NCBI GenBank assembly: GCA_914767715.1
Contig: OU612067.1
Span: forward strand, 2,170,001 to 2,234,000
DNA length: 64,000 bases
Direction of reading: 5' to 3'
DNA from: Membranipora membranacea
Lineage: Eukaryota > Bryozoa > Gymnolaemata > Cheilostomatida > Membraniporidae
Shown: positions 22,725 through 35,755 of the stretch, piece by piece
How the letters are laid out: every line of letters starts with the position of its first letter
Position numbering within the stretch: the first letter of the stretch is position 1
Notes under the pieces: generated by a model
Database searches by the model: none
What the model was told of the DNA's origin: nothing
Seen by the model: the letters and a program-made list of their open reading frames with translations, nothing else
Program-made: the position numbers and the translations under genes

Positions 22725-24548
22725 TACATTGGACAATTTTTGGCCTGTTAATGACATCATTCACATCATTGCCAACTGCTTCTAGTGAAATTGAAACTCA
22801 CAAAATATAAAATTTTGTTTATAAATATCAATATCAAATCAACTCATAAAATTCATATAAACACTGCAGTCTAAAGTGGAAATAAATACCCGATGCTATG
22901 CTTTATTTAGGCAATACCAAAAATGCCACCTTGAATTGACTGAGACCAGCACACTGAAAATGGCATATTTACGGTCAAACAAAAACTGCCGCTGTTGCTA
23001 CTTAAAATGTAATCTCTCAGTGGCGGTTTTGGTCGAGACAAAATTTGGTCCAGTTTGCCTTCATTCGGAATCGCTTCCCCTCTACTGACCAGCCGCAGCC
23101 TATCATCAATGGAAAGGCAGCAAACACGAACACAGGAAAACTGGATCAAACTGCCAGCAGAAAACCTCATGTTTTTTCAAAGTGAGCACAACTGTTTATT
23201 AATAGTCTGATAAAACTCGTAATTTTTCAATTGGCCAGTACTATATGTACTGAAATTGCAAACTTTCCTGAACATCATTTAATTTCTGTGAAACCTCTTG
23301 ACTTGGTGACATGGTGATATGCTTTAAGGTACCACCCGCGTCGTGATTGGTTGATCCACTGTAACCTGACAATTAGAGATAAAACATACAAACGTGGCTA
23401 TATTGTTCAATGGATTGCAAGAGAATGAAACATCGGCAAGCAATCCTATTTGTCAATTTTTGGCTTGTGTAAGGTAGTATCCAAGTATTTTTATACACCA
23501 GGCAGGCCTTAAAATCAAGGGTTGTGATCTACTTTAAGAAGTATATTACTTAGCTTTGTATGAATAATTAACATTTTGCAAAATGGATTTTTTAGATTTA
23601 AATTGTTGTATATTTTGGAGTTGGCCCTCCTTGATTCACAGCCCCCCCCCTCCTGATATGCGTGTCTGTAATGGAGCACTGTCCACGTAGACCAATGTCT
23701 AAAAACTTACTTATAAGTCTGGTTTGTGGTCCTGATTGGCTAACCAACTACATACATATTGAGGTGCAAAGGTCATTACCTTCCTTTCATTGCTTTACCT
23801 CTGACCAAGTGACAGTGGAGCTCAGAATATTGAAAAACCCTCCAGCCTCCCCGTTTACCACCCTACATGTCTGTACTCACATTTTGTTTTGTATAGTTGT
23901 AGATAGAGTGGAAAGAGTGTCATTGGGACACCATTTGGAGTGAAAGACCCTTATTGATCGTTTTGGTGACCAACGCTTATCCTGTTTGAAGGCTGATCAT
24001 CCCCACGATCTAGAGATCAACAGTTGCGTTTGGAGGCCAATCATGAAGCCAGTGACTAACAATCACTAAGATTCAATTTGTCACAGCTGGGGTGAATCGG
24101 TATTCACCAAAATGTCGGTGTCCTATTCCTTGCCAAAATACCTTACTCAGAATTATTTTTATTCAAAAATGATGACCTTTTACTGGAATGTTTTTGATGT
24201 GTTGTACAAATAAATACCGGAATCAAATGAAGTTGCAGCCCGTTGATTGATTATGCAGCAATAATTGACATGAGAAAAAAAGTATTTACCATGCTAATTA
24301 AGTTAGGTGATGACAGCTGTGTTTATGACTGATTACTTTGATATATAAATATAAACTAAAGATGTCATGTGTAAGCTACATGATGGCCTCAGTAGATGAA
24401 CTGAGGAGTCAAACAGAATACTAATGATCAGAAAAACATACAGTGTCATTCTCAAACTAATAATTCCACCGGGAGACGATAACAAAGTTAACACTTTATC
24501 GATTACCATGACCCTTTTTATCATTAGCAGGGGGAGTTATACACTTGT

Positions 24549-24662
24549 GATCTATGTTTAATCCAATTGCCTGCATTGCAGTTGCTCCCTTCCACTGGCA
24601 GCGTGACCAGTGGATCGGGACCAACTCTGAATGCAGGCAAATGGACCAAACTTGGTCTAGGT
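24549..24662. mobile_element. MITE with TTTGATCC-ATTTGCC-type termini
   Basis: The termini CTATGTTTAATCCAATTGCC and GGCAAATGGACCAAACTTGG are inverted relatives. The centre carries an inner palindrome (CCACTGG/CCAGTGG). Related elements lie at 46753–46849 and 53694–53790. The last 15 bp or so sit just beyond the stop codon of the FReD gene. Confidence 0.65.
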
Positions 24663-24695
24663 CGTACTATTAGTACGTAATGGTAAGTTGTAGAT

Positions 24696-27600
24696 TTAGT
24701 TTCTGGTAAGTCTCATGATAGTTTCATGCATAGGTATGCTGTGACCGCCGCTCCATGATCCGGCCCACACTATACCACCGCCATCAGTACTAGTACCCGA
24801 TGTATATATTCCATTCAGGTTAGCGTGGTGACATGAACCGTACCACCAGGCTCCTATAATAATAATAACAAGCACTGCAGGTAAGATTATCCGTGTATGC
24901 AGGTAACATTTTCCATGTATGCATGCAGGATGAATACGTGTATGCAGGTAAAACTATTTGTGTATGCAGGTCAGTCTGTTTGGACTATCACCTTGGATAC
25001 AGATATCCCAGAGGAACGACCTTCATCAACACCTAAATGGTCAGCACACCGTCAGCCACACATATTCATATATCGCGTATGTAGCCCTTTTTGTTTACCG
25101 CTCTGCTGAGCTAGGAGAGGATAATTCCCAAGTAGTAGTTTGGGACCTTATATTTTTTGTGAGTATTATAATCTTACCGTGATAATTATAAGCACAGTTA
25201 TCGCTGTATGCATCGTTATCATTATCTGGTGTAGAGAACTGAAGACCGTTAGCTGTATGTCCCGTACCACCAGCTATAGAATCATCGGCATCACCTGAAT
25301 ATCCTGAGACCTGTATACAACAGTCATATATATATATATATATATAAAGATATGATAATATATATGGGTAAGGTATAGCTGATATACCTGAAGTGAAAAG
25401 ATCTCAAATGATAATTTTATACCGCAAATCTTGAGAATAACACAATGTAACTGAATGTTACCAAATACATCGGCGGGAAGGGGGGGGGGGGGGGTGGGAC
25501 AGAACATAAGCAAATGAAACATATATGCTGGCCAGTGAGAAATATTGCCTATAGTACAACAATGATAAGTCTTACTGTTAGCCTGTAGTTGTCATTCTCA
25601 TCATTAATGTAGAAAGTGGAATAGTTGGCAGTCCTTGCTGACCCATCATACTTCTTCAGATAGACATTCATTATCCGGTTAGTTTGAGTTAGGGCATACA
25701 GATTATCATTACCTGTTAAAGTCAAGACAACATTACAATAAAGCCAATACTTTATTATGGTAGGTAGGGTATTAGGTGAGCAAGGCTGAGACATCAGAGC
25801 TGTGACAGATAAAGCATAGGGTGGCCATGAGGCAGGGAGGCTTTTGTTAGAGTTTAAATTCCATTTGAGACCTATGATGCAGGGACCAACCAGCAATAAG
25901 ATCTTGTCAATTCATCTTTGCCAAGAGGTAGGGGGAGGGGAAATTTTAGTTAACATGCATTGCAATAGTCAATGAAGAAACCGTCTGCAGTTTTTGTGTG
26001 TATAGGGATGAAGAACTACTTTTTGTTACTAGCAGTGGTTGAGTTACTCATTTGTTTGAGCGTAAGATGGAAAAGCATGCTGGAGGCTCAAATACCGGGA
26101 TTTTGTAGCTGGGCATGGGAGGTAGAAATGATATATATATATTTCCAATAACTCAACTTATTTCTCAAAACATCGGATGGGTCCACAAGGTTTACCATAT
26201 TATTGGTCAAAAATCTCTGCTACGGGAGATGAGAGAGTGTTTGTCTATGTAAACATCAAATATAATAATTTATAATTATATACTGTGATATTACGTAGAT
26301 TTGAAGACCCTCTCATTTTTTGCCACGACAATAACTGGTGTGATTCTAGCTGTGTTGGTCAATCATTAATAGATAAAATCTACTCACCAAGCCAGTATTC
26401 ACCTTCCAAATTACCAAATCCAGCTTTATAATCAGCCCAGTTGAGGTTAAAGTTCACACTGCCGTCCTGCCTACGCTGGAATACAGTCCAGCCATGTGAA
26501 TGGTCAAAATCACACCAGGCATCAAAACTGTCATAGCCCCCTTCAGGTGTCAGAGTGTAAACTGCAGAATCCCTAACGCCATCCTCGAACGCCGCCTGAC
26601 AATCTAAGGGAACAGGATTGTGCAAGTGATGATCAACGTGAATTATCTTCTCTTAATGTGATAGATGATAACTCTTAATTTTATTGATTAATTGTAGAAA
26701 ACTAAGGGGGTGATTTACAGCACATAATAACCATATCTCAAAGTCTTGTGTTTGAGTGTAAAACAAGAGCAGAACATTATGTAACATCAATAAATAATAT
26801 CAGAAACACAAAGGGTGATCTTTTCATTTGTTATATTGTCTCAATATGATAATCAATACCCTTATTGACTCTTATAAATGTTTGATATTAATTAGTGATA
26901 TACAATAAGTTGTCTGTTTTCGGCGGGAGATGTATTGATTTTTGCTCTGCCCACTTGAGGATGGCTTTCTGACGTGGCAAAGTGAATTGATGCAATAATC
27001 TTGGTTATGGAATACAGGTTTGAATTTATTAAAATATGATTAAGTTTTAACTTACCCTTAAAGTGTGTGCGCTCCACTGGAAGGCAAAATGAAGGTCTGT
27101 CCTACAAACAGAATTAAACAGGAAAAAGTATATACCCGAGAGACACATTTATTGTCAATCATACAACGGAAAGATCAGAGTAATAAGGTCTGCGTGTCGC
27201 AACAAATACAGGACAGACCAGCGGTCAATCTAAGATTTTTATCTAAATCTATTCTGTCTCATGGGATAAATTTGATAGATACTAAGTCTTATAAGTTACT
27301 ATAGAGTCAACATACATGTGCTGTGGCAGAACAGACATTCTCCATATATCTGAGATCATTAGAGCTTACTGCCTGGCTGATATTAACGAAGGCTGTGGAG
27401 TACAGGGAGCAGGTAGAACTACTAATATCCAGCACTGATGCTTCACATGAACTGGATCGCGTGCAGTGCTTCACACAGGCTATCACTTGACCAACATCTA
27501 TAAATAACCATAATTATTATATTATATTATATTATATTATATTATATTATAATAGTGAATTAACAAAAATGTCCCAAAACATCCAGAGCTTTAATGATGT

Positions 27601-28158
27601 AAAGTAGTTTGGTTATGAGGATATCATCACGCAGCTGTAAATTATATAATACAATGTTAAAAACAATCTACACATTATATAATATAAAACAATATATATA
27701 TTTAAGTGTATAATACAATCATCCTAAATACAATATAAAATAATAACGGCAGCATTAAATAATAATAAGGTAATATTTTCATTTCAGAGGCTATATTCTG
27801 CTTTTATAGATCTGATATCTAGTGTATCTAGGTGTGCTGGGCTGACAATCGGCCCACCACAAGCGTCTTTCTCATGATTCATGTAACAATCTGCTGGCCC
27901 CTTATCACATTACCCACCCCCAGAATACGTAGAACATTCGGCCCACCCCTGAGCTCATTTTTTCATATATTATGGAAAAATAAAAGTTTAAATACCTGAG
28001 TACGAGGAGTCAGCCTCGTTAGCATAGTCTGAGGGTAGATCTGGGTTTTTTGTAATGTGGTAGATGTCGTCAGACTGCAGTACTGATTGACTTACTGAGA
28101 TAAACACAATCATACACAAACTGACAATCAGTTCTACTAACTTACAGATCGCTGCCAT
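24696..28158 (-). CDS. secreted fibrinogen-related (FReD) lectin with PAN-like N-terminal module
   Basis: Seven exons in coding order: 28158–27996, 27497–27316, 27101–27056, 26603–26388, 25712–25576, 25310–25178, 24853–24696. All GT/AG with matching phases; 344 residues. Residues 1–25 are a signal peptide (start at [12 protein letters not shown]). Residues of about 55–120 have PAN/apple-like cysteine spacing ([15 protein letters not shown]…CSLYS…VCSAT). Residues of about 131–344 are a fibrinogen C-terminal domain: [59 protein letters not shown], a calcium-loop [12 protein letters not shown], and [15 protein letters not shown]. It lacks a membrane helix. FReDs of invertebrates typically bind acetylated sugars in innate immunity; that role is inferred. 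The PAN call is weaker than the FReD call. Confidence 0.9.
27516..27552. repeat. (ATATT)n microsatellite in FReD intron 1
   Basis: About seven copies of a 5-bp AT unit, just upstream of the acceptor of FReD exon 2. Confidence 0.9.
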
Positions 28159-28334
28159 GATCTCGGAATCTGTAATTATAAAACCATCATAAAACGAGCA
28201 CACTGAGAAGCCATATGTTTAGGTAGGTACGGGGAACATTGGAAATATATGATTTCACAGTCAGTCAGCATGTAAGGATAATTTTTATGATGAGATAAGT
28301 ACCTTCTTCAAAAATAAGTTTAGCGGGATATTCA

Positions 28335-28405
28335 CCTGTTGTTCTGCTGATGATGCCTTGTCTGATATTCACCTGTTGTTCTGCTGATGATGCCTTGTCT
28401 CTCTG
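28335..28405. repeat. tandem duplication of about 39 bp
   Basis: The block GATATTCACCTGTTGTTCTG plus GATGATGCCTTGTCT occurs twice in a row, upstream of the FReD gene. Confidence 0.85.
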
Positions 28406-29264
28406 AAGGTAGCACTCTGATAAATGGTAATACATGCAGGATTACCCGATAATCAATTCTATGATTTGCTCAGTCAGGTGTCTCTCATTGTAGAAATCCA
28501 TTATACTGATGATACTTATTTGTTGTATGCACAATAAACAAAAGGTAACGAAAAGGGGACTGTATGTAGGTTAAATTCACCAGTAGACTGGTAACTGGTA
28601 GAAGTGCAACTCAATTTTCATAAGTGGATGGATAGAGATTTTTCAGTATTTTCGGATAGAGTTCATTTGAGCTGATCGCAAGAGTGGCAATGAATGATAA
28701 GCTGATATTGCCAAAAATGCTGCCAGCAATCAGATAATGACACAAAAATAACAATATCGCTCTAAAGCATGAAAACATCTGAAAAGTCATGTCTAAATTT
28801 GTGCATTAAAATTTTTTTGAGTATTCTGCTAGCATTAATAGTGGGGAAAACAGCCACTAACACTAACATCATACAATCTAGCATTGTGCTAAATTTGAGG
28901 AAATAATATAGATTGGGCTTGGGTGGGTAGATTTCAGCCCTGCAAGTATGTTACATTTCATCCCTAGACTCAAAACTGCTTGACCAATAATCTGGGCATA
29001 GGTGGTAAAGTTCTTGAATGCAACAGTGCATTGTGCACCTTTGATCACTGGGTGAATAGCTTGCTAAACACACTCAAGACCAAAGGATCGTTTATGGCCA
29101 TTATGTAACCACATTACTCTGTAGTAAATATTGTAAACAGATGATTCATTCATCTCAGGATGATGTATTCAGTTTATTTGTAGACAGTTATTATTGGGGG
29201 ATAGTCATACCTTGTGACAAAAAGATAGTCAAATAAGTTGATATGAAGATAAGTTTTGCGAACA
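28406..29264. other. intergenic, nothing recognised
   Basis: Separates the FReD gene (−) from the THAP gene (+). No open frame, repeat or signal that I can support. Confidence 0.5.
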
Positions 29265-29991
29265 GTGAGTTGCGCAGCTATTGGTTGCACTAATCACTCG
29301 AGAAAATTATCTAACATCAAGAAGCAGCCATGGAGAAAGCATCCTGGAAAAAATAAAGGTAAGATCACAGTTCTTATATTTTTCTCATGATTATTACGAG
29401 TATGATTAGAAAGGAATCAAATATTACACATTTTTAGATCTCAAATCACAGCTTAATATTTGACATGCCTGAAACAATTTTGGAAATAGTAATTGCGATT
29501 ACTGCTGCACCATTTTTACATAAATATTTTTTCTCAATTTTTCCCGTTTTACAGGAATATGTGGATATCTACCATTCATTCATTTCCGCTTTCCTACCGA
29601 CCATCTAAAGAAGAGGAGCTGGGTCACCTTGATTAATCGGCAAAAAAGCGAAACTGATAAAACATTTTGGGTCCCAGACAGTAACTCGAGATTGTGCAGT
29701 GTTCATTTTGTGGATGGTTTACCCACTGATAAAAATCCCCATCCTACGCAGAAGCTTGGTTATGATGCAACACTGAAGATTAGCACTTTACGGAGAGCAA
29801 GGAAGCCAAACAGAAACATAAAAACTGATGCAGTCAGAAGCTCCGGGCCAATAAAGATATCGGAGGCAATAATGATTTCGGAGCCAATAATGATGTCAGA
29901 TGCATCAGGACAACCAGGGCCATCTAATATCGCCTCCCACAAAACAACTGTGGCTATGTTGGAAGCCTTGTTTGATGATGATGATGACTAA
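29265..29991 (+). CDS. THAP-type zinc-finger protein (start uncertain)
   Basis: Exons about 29265–29358 and 29555–29991. Exon 1 encodes the THAP opening (CAAIGCTNHSRKLSN, the C-x4-C of the C2CH finger). Exon 2 continues with FIHFRFPTDHLKKRSWV, the FWVPDSNSRLCSVHFVDG segment with the second Cys and the His, then a linker with near repeats (KISEAIMISEPIMMSD) and an acidic end (ALFDDDDD). THAP fingers bind DNA and are shared by P-element-like transposases and host genes. No ATG precedes CAAIGC in frame (a TAA lies upstream), so either a short upstream exon ends at the TTGCGAACAG acceptor or the 5' end is lost. The block is duplicated at 44.5–45.7 kb in broken form. Confidence 0.65.
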
Positions 29992-31545
29992 ACCTCCAGT
30001 CACTATTCAGGAAGATCCGGATGCCGCTGACTAACTAACAAGCTACATAGACACTGTCCCTCCGACTCCTAATAATACAAATCAACAATGTTGAAGGATA
30101 GAGGGAAGCTTATGACGGAATCTATTGTATTGAGAACCAAATCTGCTCAGCTCAAAGAGTATCAGCTTACATACCACAAAAAGGCCCGCCATTTTCAATA
30201 ATATCCCAAAAGTGATGACCTCTGACCTACTACCGGAACTCTCCAGCCCACAACGACGTAAGAATATACCCGTCACATCACGTCACGTCACTTCATGTCA
30301 TGCTATGCAATAAGGATCGGCTCCTGTTAGTATTAATGAAGACATGGACTAAACAAGGATCTAATTCTAGTTGAATGGTCAAGATAACATTTCAATTTTC
30401 AAGAGCAGTAATAAATGTAGATACAGTATACAGTATTATAAGCCTTACTTTCACTCTTCATTAACTGTACACAATTTTTTATAGCTTTAGTAGCGAGTGA
30501 TTATAGTAGTCAGGGGGGGATTTCTAGCTTTTAATTGTGACCCTGCCACTTTCGGCGATACAGTGCTGCCCGCCAAAGCCTATGGAGCAATTTTGGAGCC
30601 TAAAAACGCAATTTATAGGTTTTAGACGAGTGTCTTGGGTGATAATTGATAAGCGTATTTCCAAAAGAAAAAACTGTCGGTCAGTATATCAAGCACACGG
30701 CTACAGCTGGCATTAAGAAGACAGAGTACAAAAAAAATCGAATTTGAGATGTCAGAACTGCAATGTCATGGTGGCGCCTCTCGTGGTCTTTCCCAACAAA
30801 TCTAGATATGATTGCTTGCACATTAGTTAGTTCTTTGTGAACATGTAATAATATCAGGTGGTTCATCCTATCCTGGCCTATCCTATACTGTTTCGCATTG
30901 GAGTTTTCAGTCTTTTAAGCACGCTGAACGATCTCTCAATAGTGGCATTGGTAGCAGGTAAAAAATACCTAAATACAAAATCTGATACACTAAAGGATAA
31001 AGCGCTCTATGGACTGTCAGGTTTGTAAGCTGTAAGGAAATCTATAATTTTATTAATATCTAAATGTAGGTTACTTAGTTCCAGTTATTATGTTAGAATG
31101 TCTATATTATAGCGGGAACAGACACAATCAAGTGTGATGTGGGGGTAGGTTGGGTCGTCGAGCTCCCATCACCTCGTATATTATTAAGCCGCGTTTGATG
31201 CCTTCAATTACTAGGTCTATCGCTTCAAAGTATTGAAGGCGGGAGTTAAGTTCCTCTGTCAGAATACTAGCATTACTGCTTCTGTCATCTAGTCTCTGTG
31301 GTGGCTGTTTCTTCCTGGGCTCATTGTAAGCATCCACACCTGATAATCAATGCAAGGTTACCTGAATAATCTAATTGCCAAAATCTTGACTTACGACATT
31401 AGGCACTGGTTCTTACACCACCTAATCTGCTGCTATTGCTGAAAAGATAATAACACAAGATGAATGTTACCTGCAGACTTACCCAGCTCCTTGCGATCTA
31501 TCTCTACATCAGTGATGAAGCTGGTGTGGTTCTGATCGGTTCTGA
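29583..31545 (+). repeat. segmental duplication, copy 1
   Basis: About 2 kb from TTTCCGCTTTCCTACCGACC to GGTGTGGTTCTGATCGGTTC recurs in the same orientation at 44533–47225. It includes THAP exon 2 and the downstream part of the hAT pseudogene. Copy 1 lacks the LINE and the MITE found in copy 2, and keeps the about 310-bp segment at 30890–31200 that copy 2 has lost. Confidence 0.93.
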
Positions 31546-32440
31546 GACTACTAAGAATAGATATTGTTTTCAGCGTCATCGTCTTCTCATCGACCGCTGC
31601 CAGCAGTGACAGTCTGTTACTTATGCGGAATATTCTAATACCCAGCAGGAGCCCTTCACAAAAATGGAAAACGAATAAGTCATTTGTGTGAAAATAAATC
31701 GCTATGTCAGTTTGGATATATTATATATTATATCCTCTCATCACCATATCGATACAGTGATTTTAATGGTTTATAGACTCTTTTCAATTTTCATGTTAAC
31801 TTGGAGATAGTCCCAAATCAGGGAGGGTGCCTCCCTGCCCAAATGTCGTTGATGTAAATTGTATGTTAATTGGAGTTATGCTTTCTTTTTGTAAGTGGAG
31901 ACAATTCCAGAACATTTCTCATTATTTTTAGAATAACCTTGTGTGCAAAATAAATATCCAGGTTTATGATAATTTTATTGTGCTATGTTTAACAATAAGG
32001 AAGCGATAGTCCTTCATGCAAGATTCAATGCCAATAATCCTCGCTAAGGCAGACTTATCAGTGGTTTCTGCTCTCAATACAGGCCAGAGTTGTACAAGAT
32101 AGCCACAGTTGGCAAGAAACTAGCGCTCACAGTCCATCTGAAAACAAAACCAGTGTAATTTAATTAGGACAAGGTCCAAATTTTCAATCATTGTGGATGA
32201 CAACTGGTGATATGAAGTTACCAGGTAGGACAAAATGATTTGATTCTCCTTGCACAATTTTCAGAATCATCGCTCATTTTTAGCGTTTCAAGTATCTGGT
32301 TCCGTTTTGGAGAGCTACGTATGATAGAACAGATCTCAGAGCAGATAGCTAGTGAGTCCCTCAGCAGCTGTCCCCGCTTCACGCAGTCTTGAACTGCCAG
32401 GTTGAGAGTGCATGGGCGTGGCAATGAAAAAAGGGAGCTT
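30690..32440 (-). pseudogene. decayed hAT-superfamily (DUF4371/ZMYM1-like) transposase
   Basis: Conserved blocks occur in transposase order on the minus strand. At 32424–32225: LNLAVQDCVKRGQLLRDS, SEICSIIRSSPKRNQILETL, IKSFCPT. At about 32140–32080: WTVSASFLP. At about 31650–31490: KTISILSSLRTDQNHTSFI. At 31337–31160: NSRLQYFEAIDLVIEGIKRG. At about 31000–30690: the dimerisation block LPATNATIERSFSVLKRLKT and NHLILLHVHKELTN. The CPT–WTV junction reads through a stop, and a TAG plus a frameshift separate the RLKT and NHLILL blocks near 30880, so it cannot make a full protein. Some gaps could be introns. No terminal inverted repeats were found. It runs convergently toward the THAP gene. Confidence 0.7.
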
Positions 32441-34439
32441 TTGGGTTTTCCTAGGAAAGGAAAACATAATTAAACTAACAGCATAGCTTGTTTGATTACA
32501 TCATAGTGGCATACCTAATCTAGCTCTCCAAAGTGATTTTTGTTAAAAAAGTTGAAAAATGCAGATTCATAGACAATCCATGGTACAAGATATGTGGTGG
32601 TTATGGTGTACATTTTCTGGGCCAAAACTATATTCAGCAGCCTGCAATCATTTAAATCAAACATGCAATTGATACTGGCAGGAAGGCGCCCGTTGAACGG
32701 ATTAATCATATCATAGATGATCCAATGTTGATTCCAGCGACAGCACTCTAATCAGCTGCCTGTAAAGTATACTGATTAATATGCACTATGCTTGTGTGTC
32801 GGGATAAGTCATGTTCCTCAAACCTGTGGTCAAGGTTCTTGCAAAGTCCCTCGTCCAACTCAGCATTGCATTCCAAAAAGTTTAGTTAAGTATTGTGACT
32901 GTATTTCACCTAAGGGTGTTTTTGCTGTTGTACAACCTGGGAGGCTGCCAACTCATAATCGTTTCAGTGCGAACAGGACTTGGTCTACAAAAAACGCCTC
33001 AAGACATCTGACAACGCCCCATGACTGTCATGACTGACTGACGTCAAGCCTGTCTCACTATGTCTCAAGACTGTCTTACAACATCTCAAGATTGCTTCCC
33101 AACATATCCTATGAGTCTTCACGCATCTGCCGTAAACGCCTGGTCAAGGTGTCTTTTCAGAACTGATTGATAAATGGTTGCCATGTCCTGATTGTCTTTG
33201 AGAGCAAATAACATTACCGCTAGCTATTGCCACACATAATGAAATAAACCCGCAGCAGCAGCACAGTAGTAATTCATTCTTTAAATTCTAACAAGGAGGT
33301 TATATCAACACATACATAGAAACTAGTACAGATAAGTTCTTATTGTGAGAGGCAGTCTTTAATTACTCTAGACTTGACCTTCAGGCTAAGATGGTTTGAC
33401 CGAGGAATACTCCTTGGTTTTACATGTGCGATAAGATGGATAACAAATCTTGAACTTCTATACACCATTGGGAAGCTGACTGTTGAGCTACTGAATCTTG
33501 CAAACCAGGCAGATATACGATTTGATGATGTCACATTATTTTATCGAAGAAATGGGAGAGAGGCTGTGTCTTGTTTATTATAATGAAAAGTGTTGCAATG
33601 ACAGACAACTTTAATATTGAAATTGGACTACTTCAATATGTCATAAAACAACAGCAAACTGTCTGGGTATATAATTGATTTGTTCAAAATCTTTTTAAAG
33701 CAGCCCATGTTTTTTATATAAATTTTTAAGACATGGCCTAGCATCTAAGGTAATGTTGGTTGGTTGAGTAAATATCTTTACATTTATTGTGACTTGATAC
33801 TGTATAACTTTGTTATTACTATGCCTTGATTGTATTTCATGTTGACCCTGCAAATTAATACAAGGAACAAGGAACTGATATAATGAATTATATTCATGGA
33901 TTAGGGGAACATGTCTGACCCTGAACAGGCATTTATGGTAGTTAATGCAAGCTTTCTGTAGCAAATTTTTCATCTGTGATAGGGTCCACATGTTCAATAA
34001 AGTTACAGCCGCCAACTTTGGGAATTTTCTCAACCAGCTTGTTTGAGTTTTCGAGGACGGCAATTGATGCCAGATTTTTAACTAGATCCAGCTACTGACA
34101 TAAAGCTATGTATACTGATAGAATATATCCACAAATACCCGTACTATGAATTTTAACTCTGATCCATGAATTTATATCAATAAGTCGATGCTTTAACGTC
34201 ACACACATCCAGATGTCCTATCACATCACACATCCTAAAGTAAGCTTGGCAAAACATAATTGGTAATTTCTGCGTCATTTTACTTTCAGTTAATAGTAGG
34301 TCTCAGCAGACCTAGGGGGGGGGGGGGGGCAACTACTCTGGGAGTCATAAGACCGCAATAGGATATGTGCCCAGCACATTCAACACTTAGTAAAAAGGAG
34401 CCTCTTACGTAGACTGAACCGCTCCCTAACTGTTATACA
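32441..34439. other. intergenic, no supported gene
   Basis: Open frames at 32515–32709 (−), 33374–33583 (+) and 33695–34063 (−) show no domain that I recognise. A homopolymer G run lies at 34314–34329. Confidence 0.45.
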
Positions 34440-34735
34440 CATGTAGTTTTAACTAAAGAACATAATACATAGCTCTGGTTTGTACTGCTTTGGTTACACT
34501 TTGTGGTATTATTACAATCGCATTCTCGGATGTGATAGTTGTCCATACTTGCCAAGTAATTTAAATTCGACAGTGGGATATATATTTCTTTACAGTGATA
34601 CTGCACATCAATCACGGTGCTTCAAGGGTGCAAAACACCCGAGTTATCCACCTGGGGACTTGAGGGGCGGTGCAAGCCCCCAACAAAGTCCGGGTGGAGC
34701 CTCACCTGATGATGCTCTGAGAGCGTTTCTAGTTT
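34440..34735 (+). repeat. dispersed repeat, copy C
   Basis: Diverged copy of the blocks at 8630 and 10198. It keeps the order ATTTAAATTCGACAGTGGGA, TTACAGTGATACTGCACATC, ACACCCGAGTTATCCAC and the end GATGCTCTGAGAGCGTTTC. It lies 24 kb from the other two copies. Confidence 0.75.
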
Positions 34736-35251
34736 GTGAAGTCCAAACTTCATCAGCAATCATGCTGATCATACATTAATCTTTAATTCTTTCTTGTGAA
34801 GAACCCTGAATGATTTGCAAACCAAGATATTATTATGGATAAAATAAATTCCAGTATTATTGTGCAACGTCAAATTCTCGCAGATATTAAGCCAAGTGTG
34901 AGTCAGGTGTCTTAATATAATTGCCAACACAACCAGTAACCATAGCATCGTCCCTGTCATTAAATCTTCTTTAGTTACAGATACTGGCTTGTACACAGGG
35001 AAAGGAAATATTCCCTACTTTTATATCACTATTTTACCTGATCACAAGCTTTCTGCACTCTATCTAGCTGCAGTAAACACCTAATCATACAGATGACAAT
35101 GATTATCCACTGAACTCCTCCATTTAAACTAATACAAACAGGTTACTGACCGTTTTTTGCTTCACAGATACGCCCAACAACTAAGTTTAATTCTTCTTTC
35201 TATGTGACCTACTTTACTTCTTGTGATCATTATTACCATTGCGTCTCCGCC

Positions 35252-35755
35252 TTTTCTTTTCTTTTCTTTTCTTTTCTTTTCTTTTCTTTTCTTTTCTTTT
35301 CTTTTCTTTTCTTTTCTTTTCTTTTCTTTTCTTTTCTTTTCTTTTCTTTTCTTTTCTTTTCTTTTCTTTTCTTTTCTTTTCTTTTCTTTTCTTTTCTTTT
35401 CTTTTCTTTTCTTTTCTTTTCTTTTCTTTTCTTTTCTTTTCTTTTCTTTTCTTTTCTTTTCTTTTCTTTTCTTTTCTTTTCTTTTCTTTTCTTTTCTTTT
35501 CTTTTCTTTTCTTTTCTTTTCTTTTCTTTTCTTTTCTTTTCTTTTCTTTTCTTTTCTTTTCTTTTCTTTTCTTTTCTTTTCTTTTCTTTTCTTTTCTTTT
35601 CTTTTCTTTTCTTTTCTTTTCTTTTCTTTTCTTTTCTTTTCTTTTCTTTTCTTTTCTTTTCTTTTCTTTTCTTTTCTTTTCTTTTCTTTTCTTTTCTTTT
35701 CTTTTCTTTTCTTTTCTTTTCTTTTCTTTTCTTTTCTTTTCTTTTCTTTTCTTCT
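35252..35755. repeat. (TTTTC)n pentanucleotide microsatellite, about 500 bp
   Basis: About 100 near-perfect copies of TTTTC on the + strand (GAAAA on the other). All frames are open on both strands, giving artefactual FLFFS and KRKEK repeat peptides. The pure purine/pyrimidine strand asymmetry would favour triplex or slipped structures. Confidence 0.98.

Larger units (their letters stand above)
21562..24548. other. intergenic, no supported gene
   Basis: Contains homopolymer G at 21909–21919, two palindromic MITE-like elements (separate entries) and a poly-C run near 23641. Frames near 22900–23170 and 23660–23940 have no similarity to known domains. Confidence 0.5.

Noticed and set aside
23662-23943. 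93-residue open frame
   Set aside because: No recognisable domain, signal peptide or splice context; sits among MITEs.
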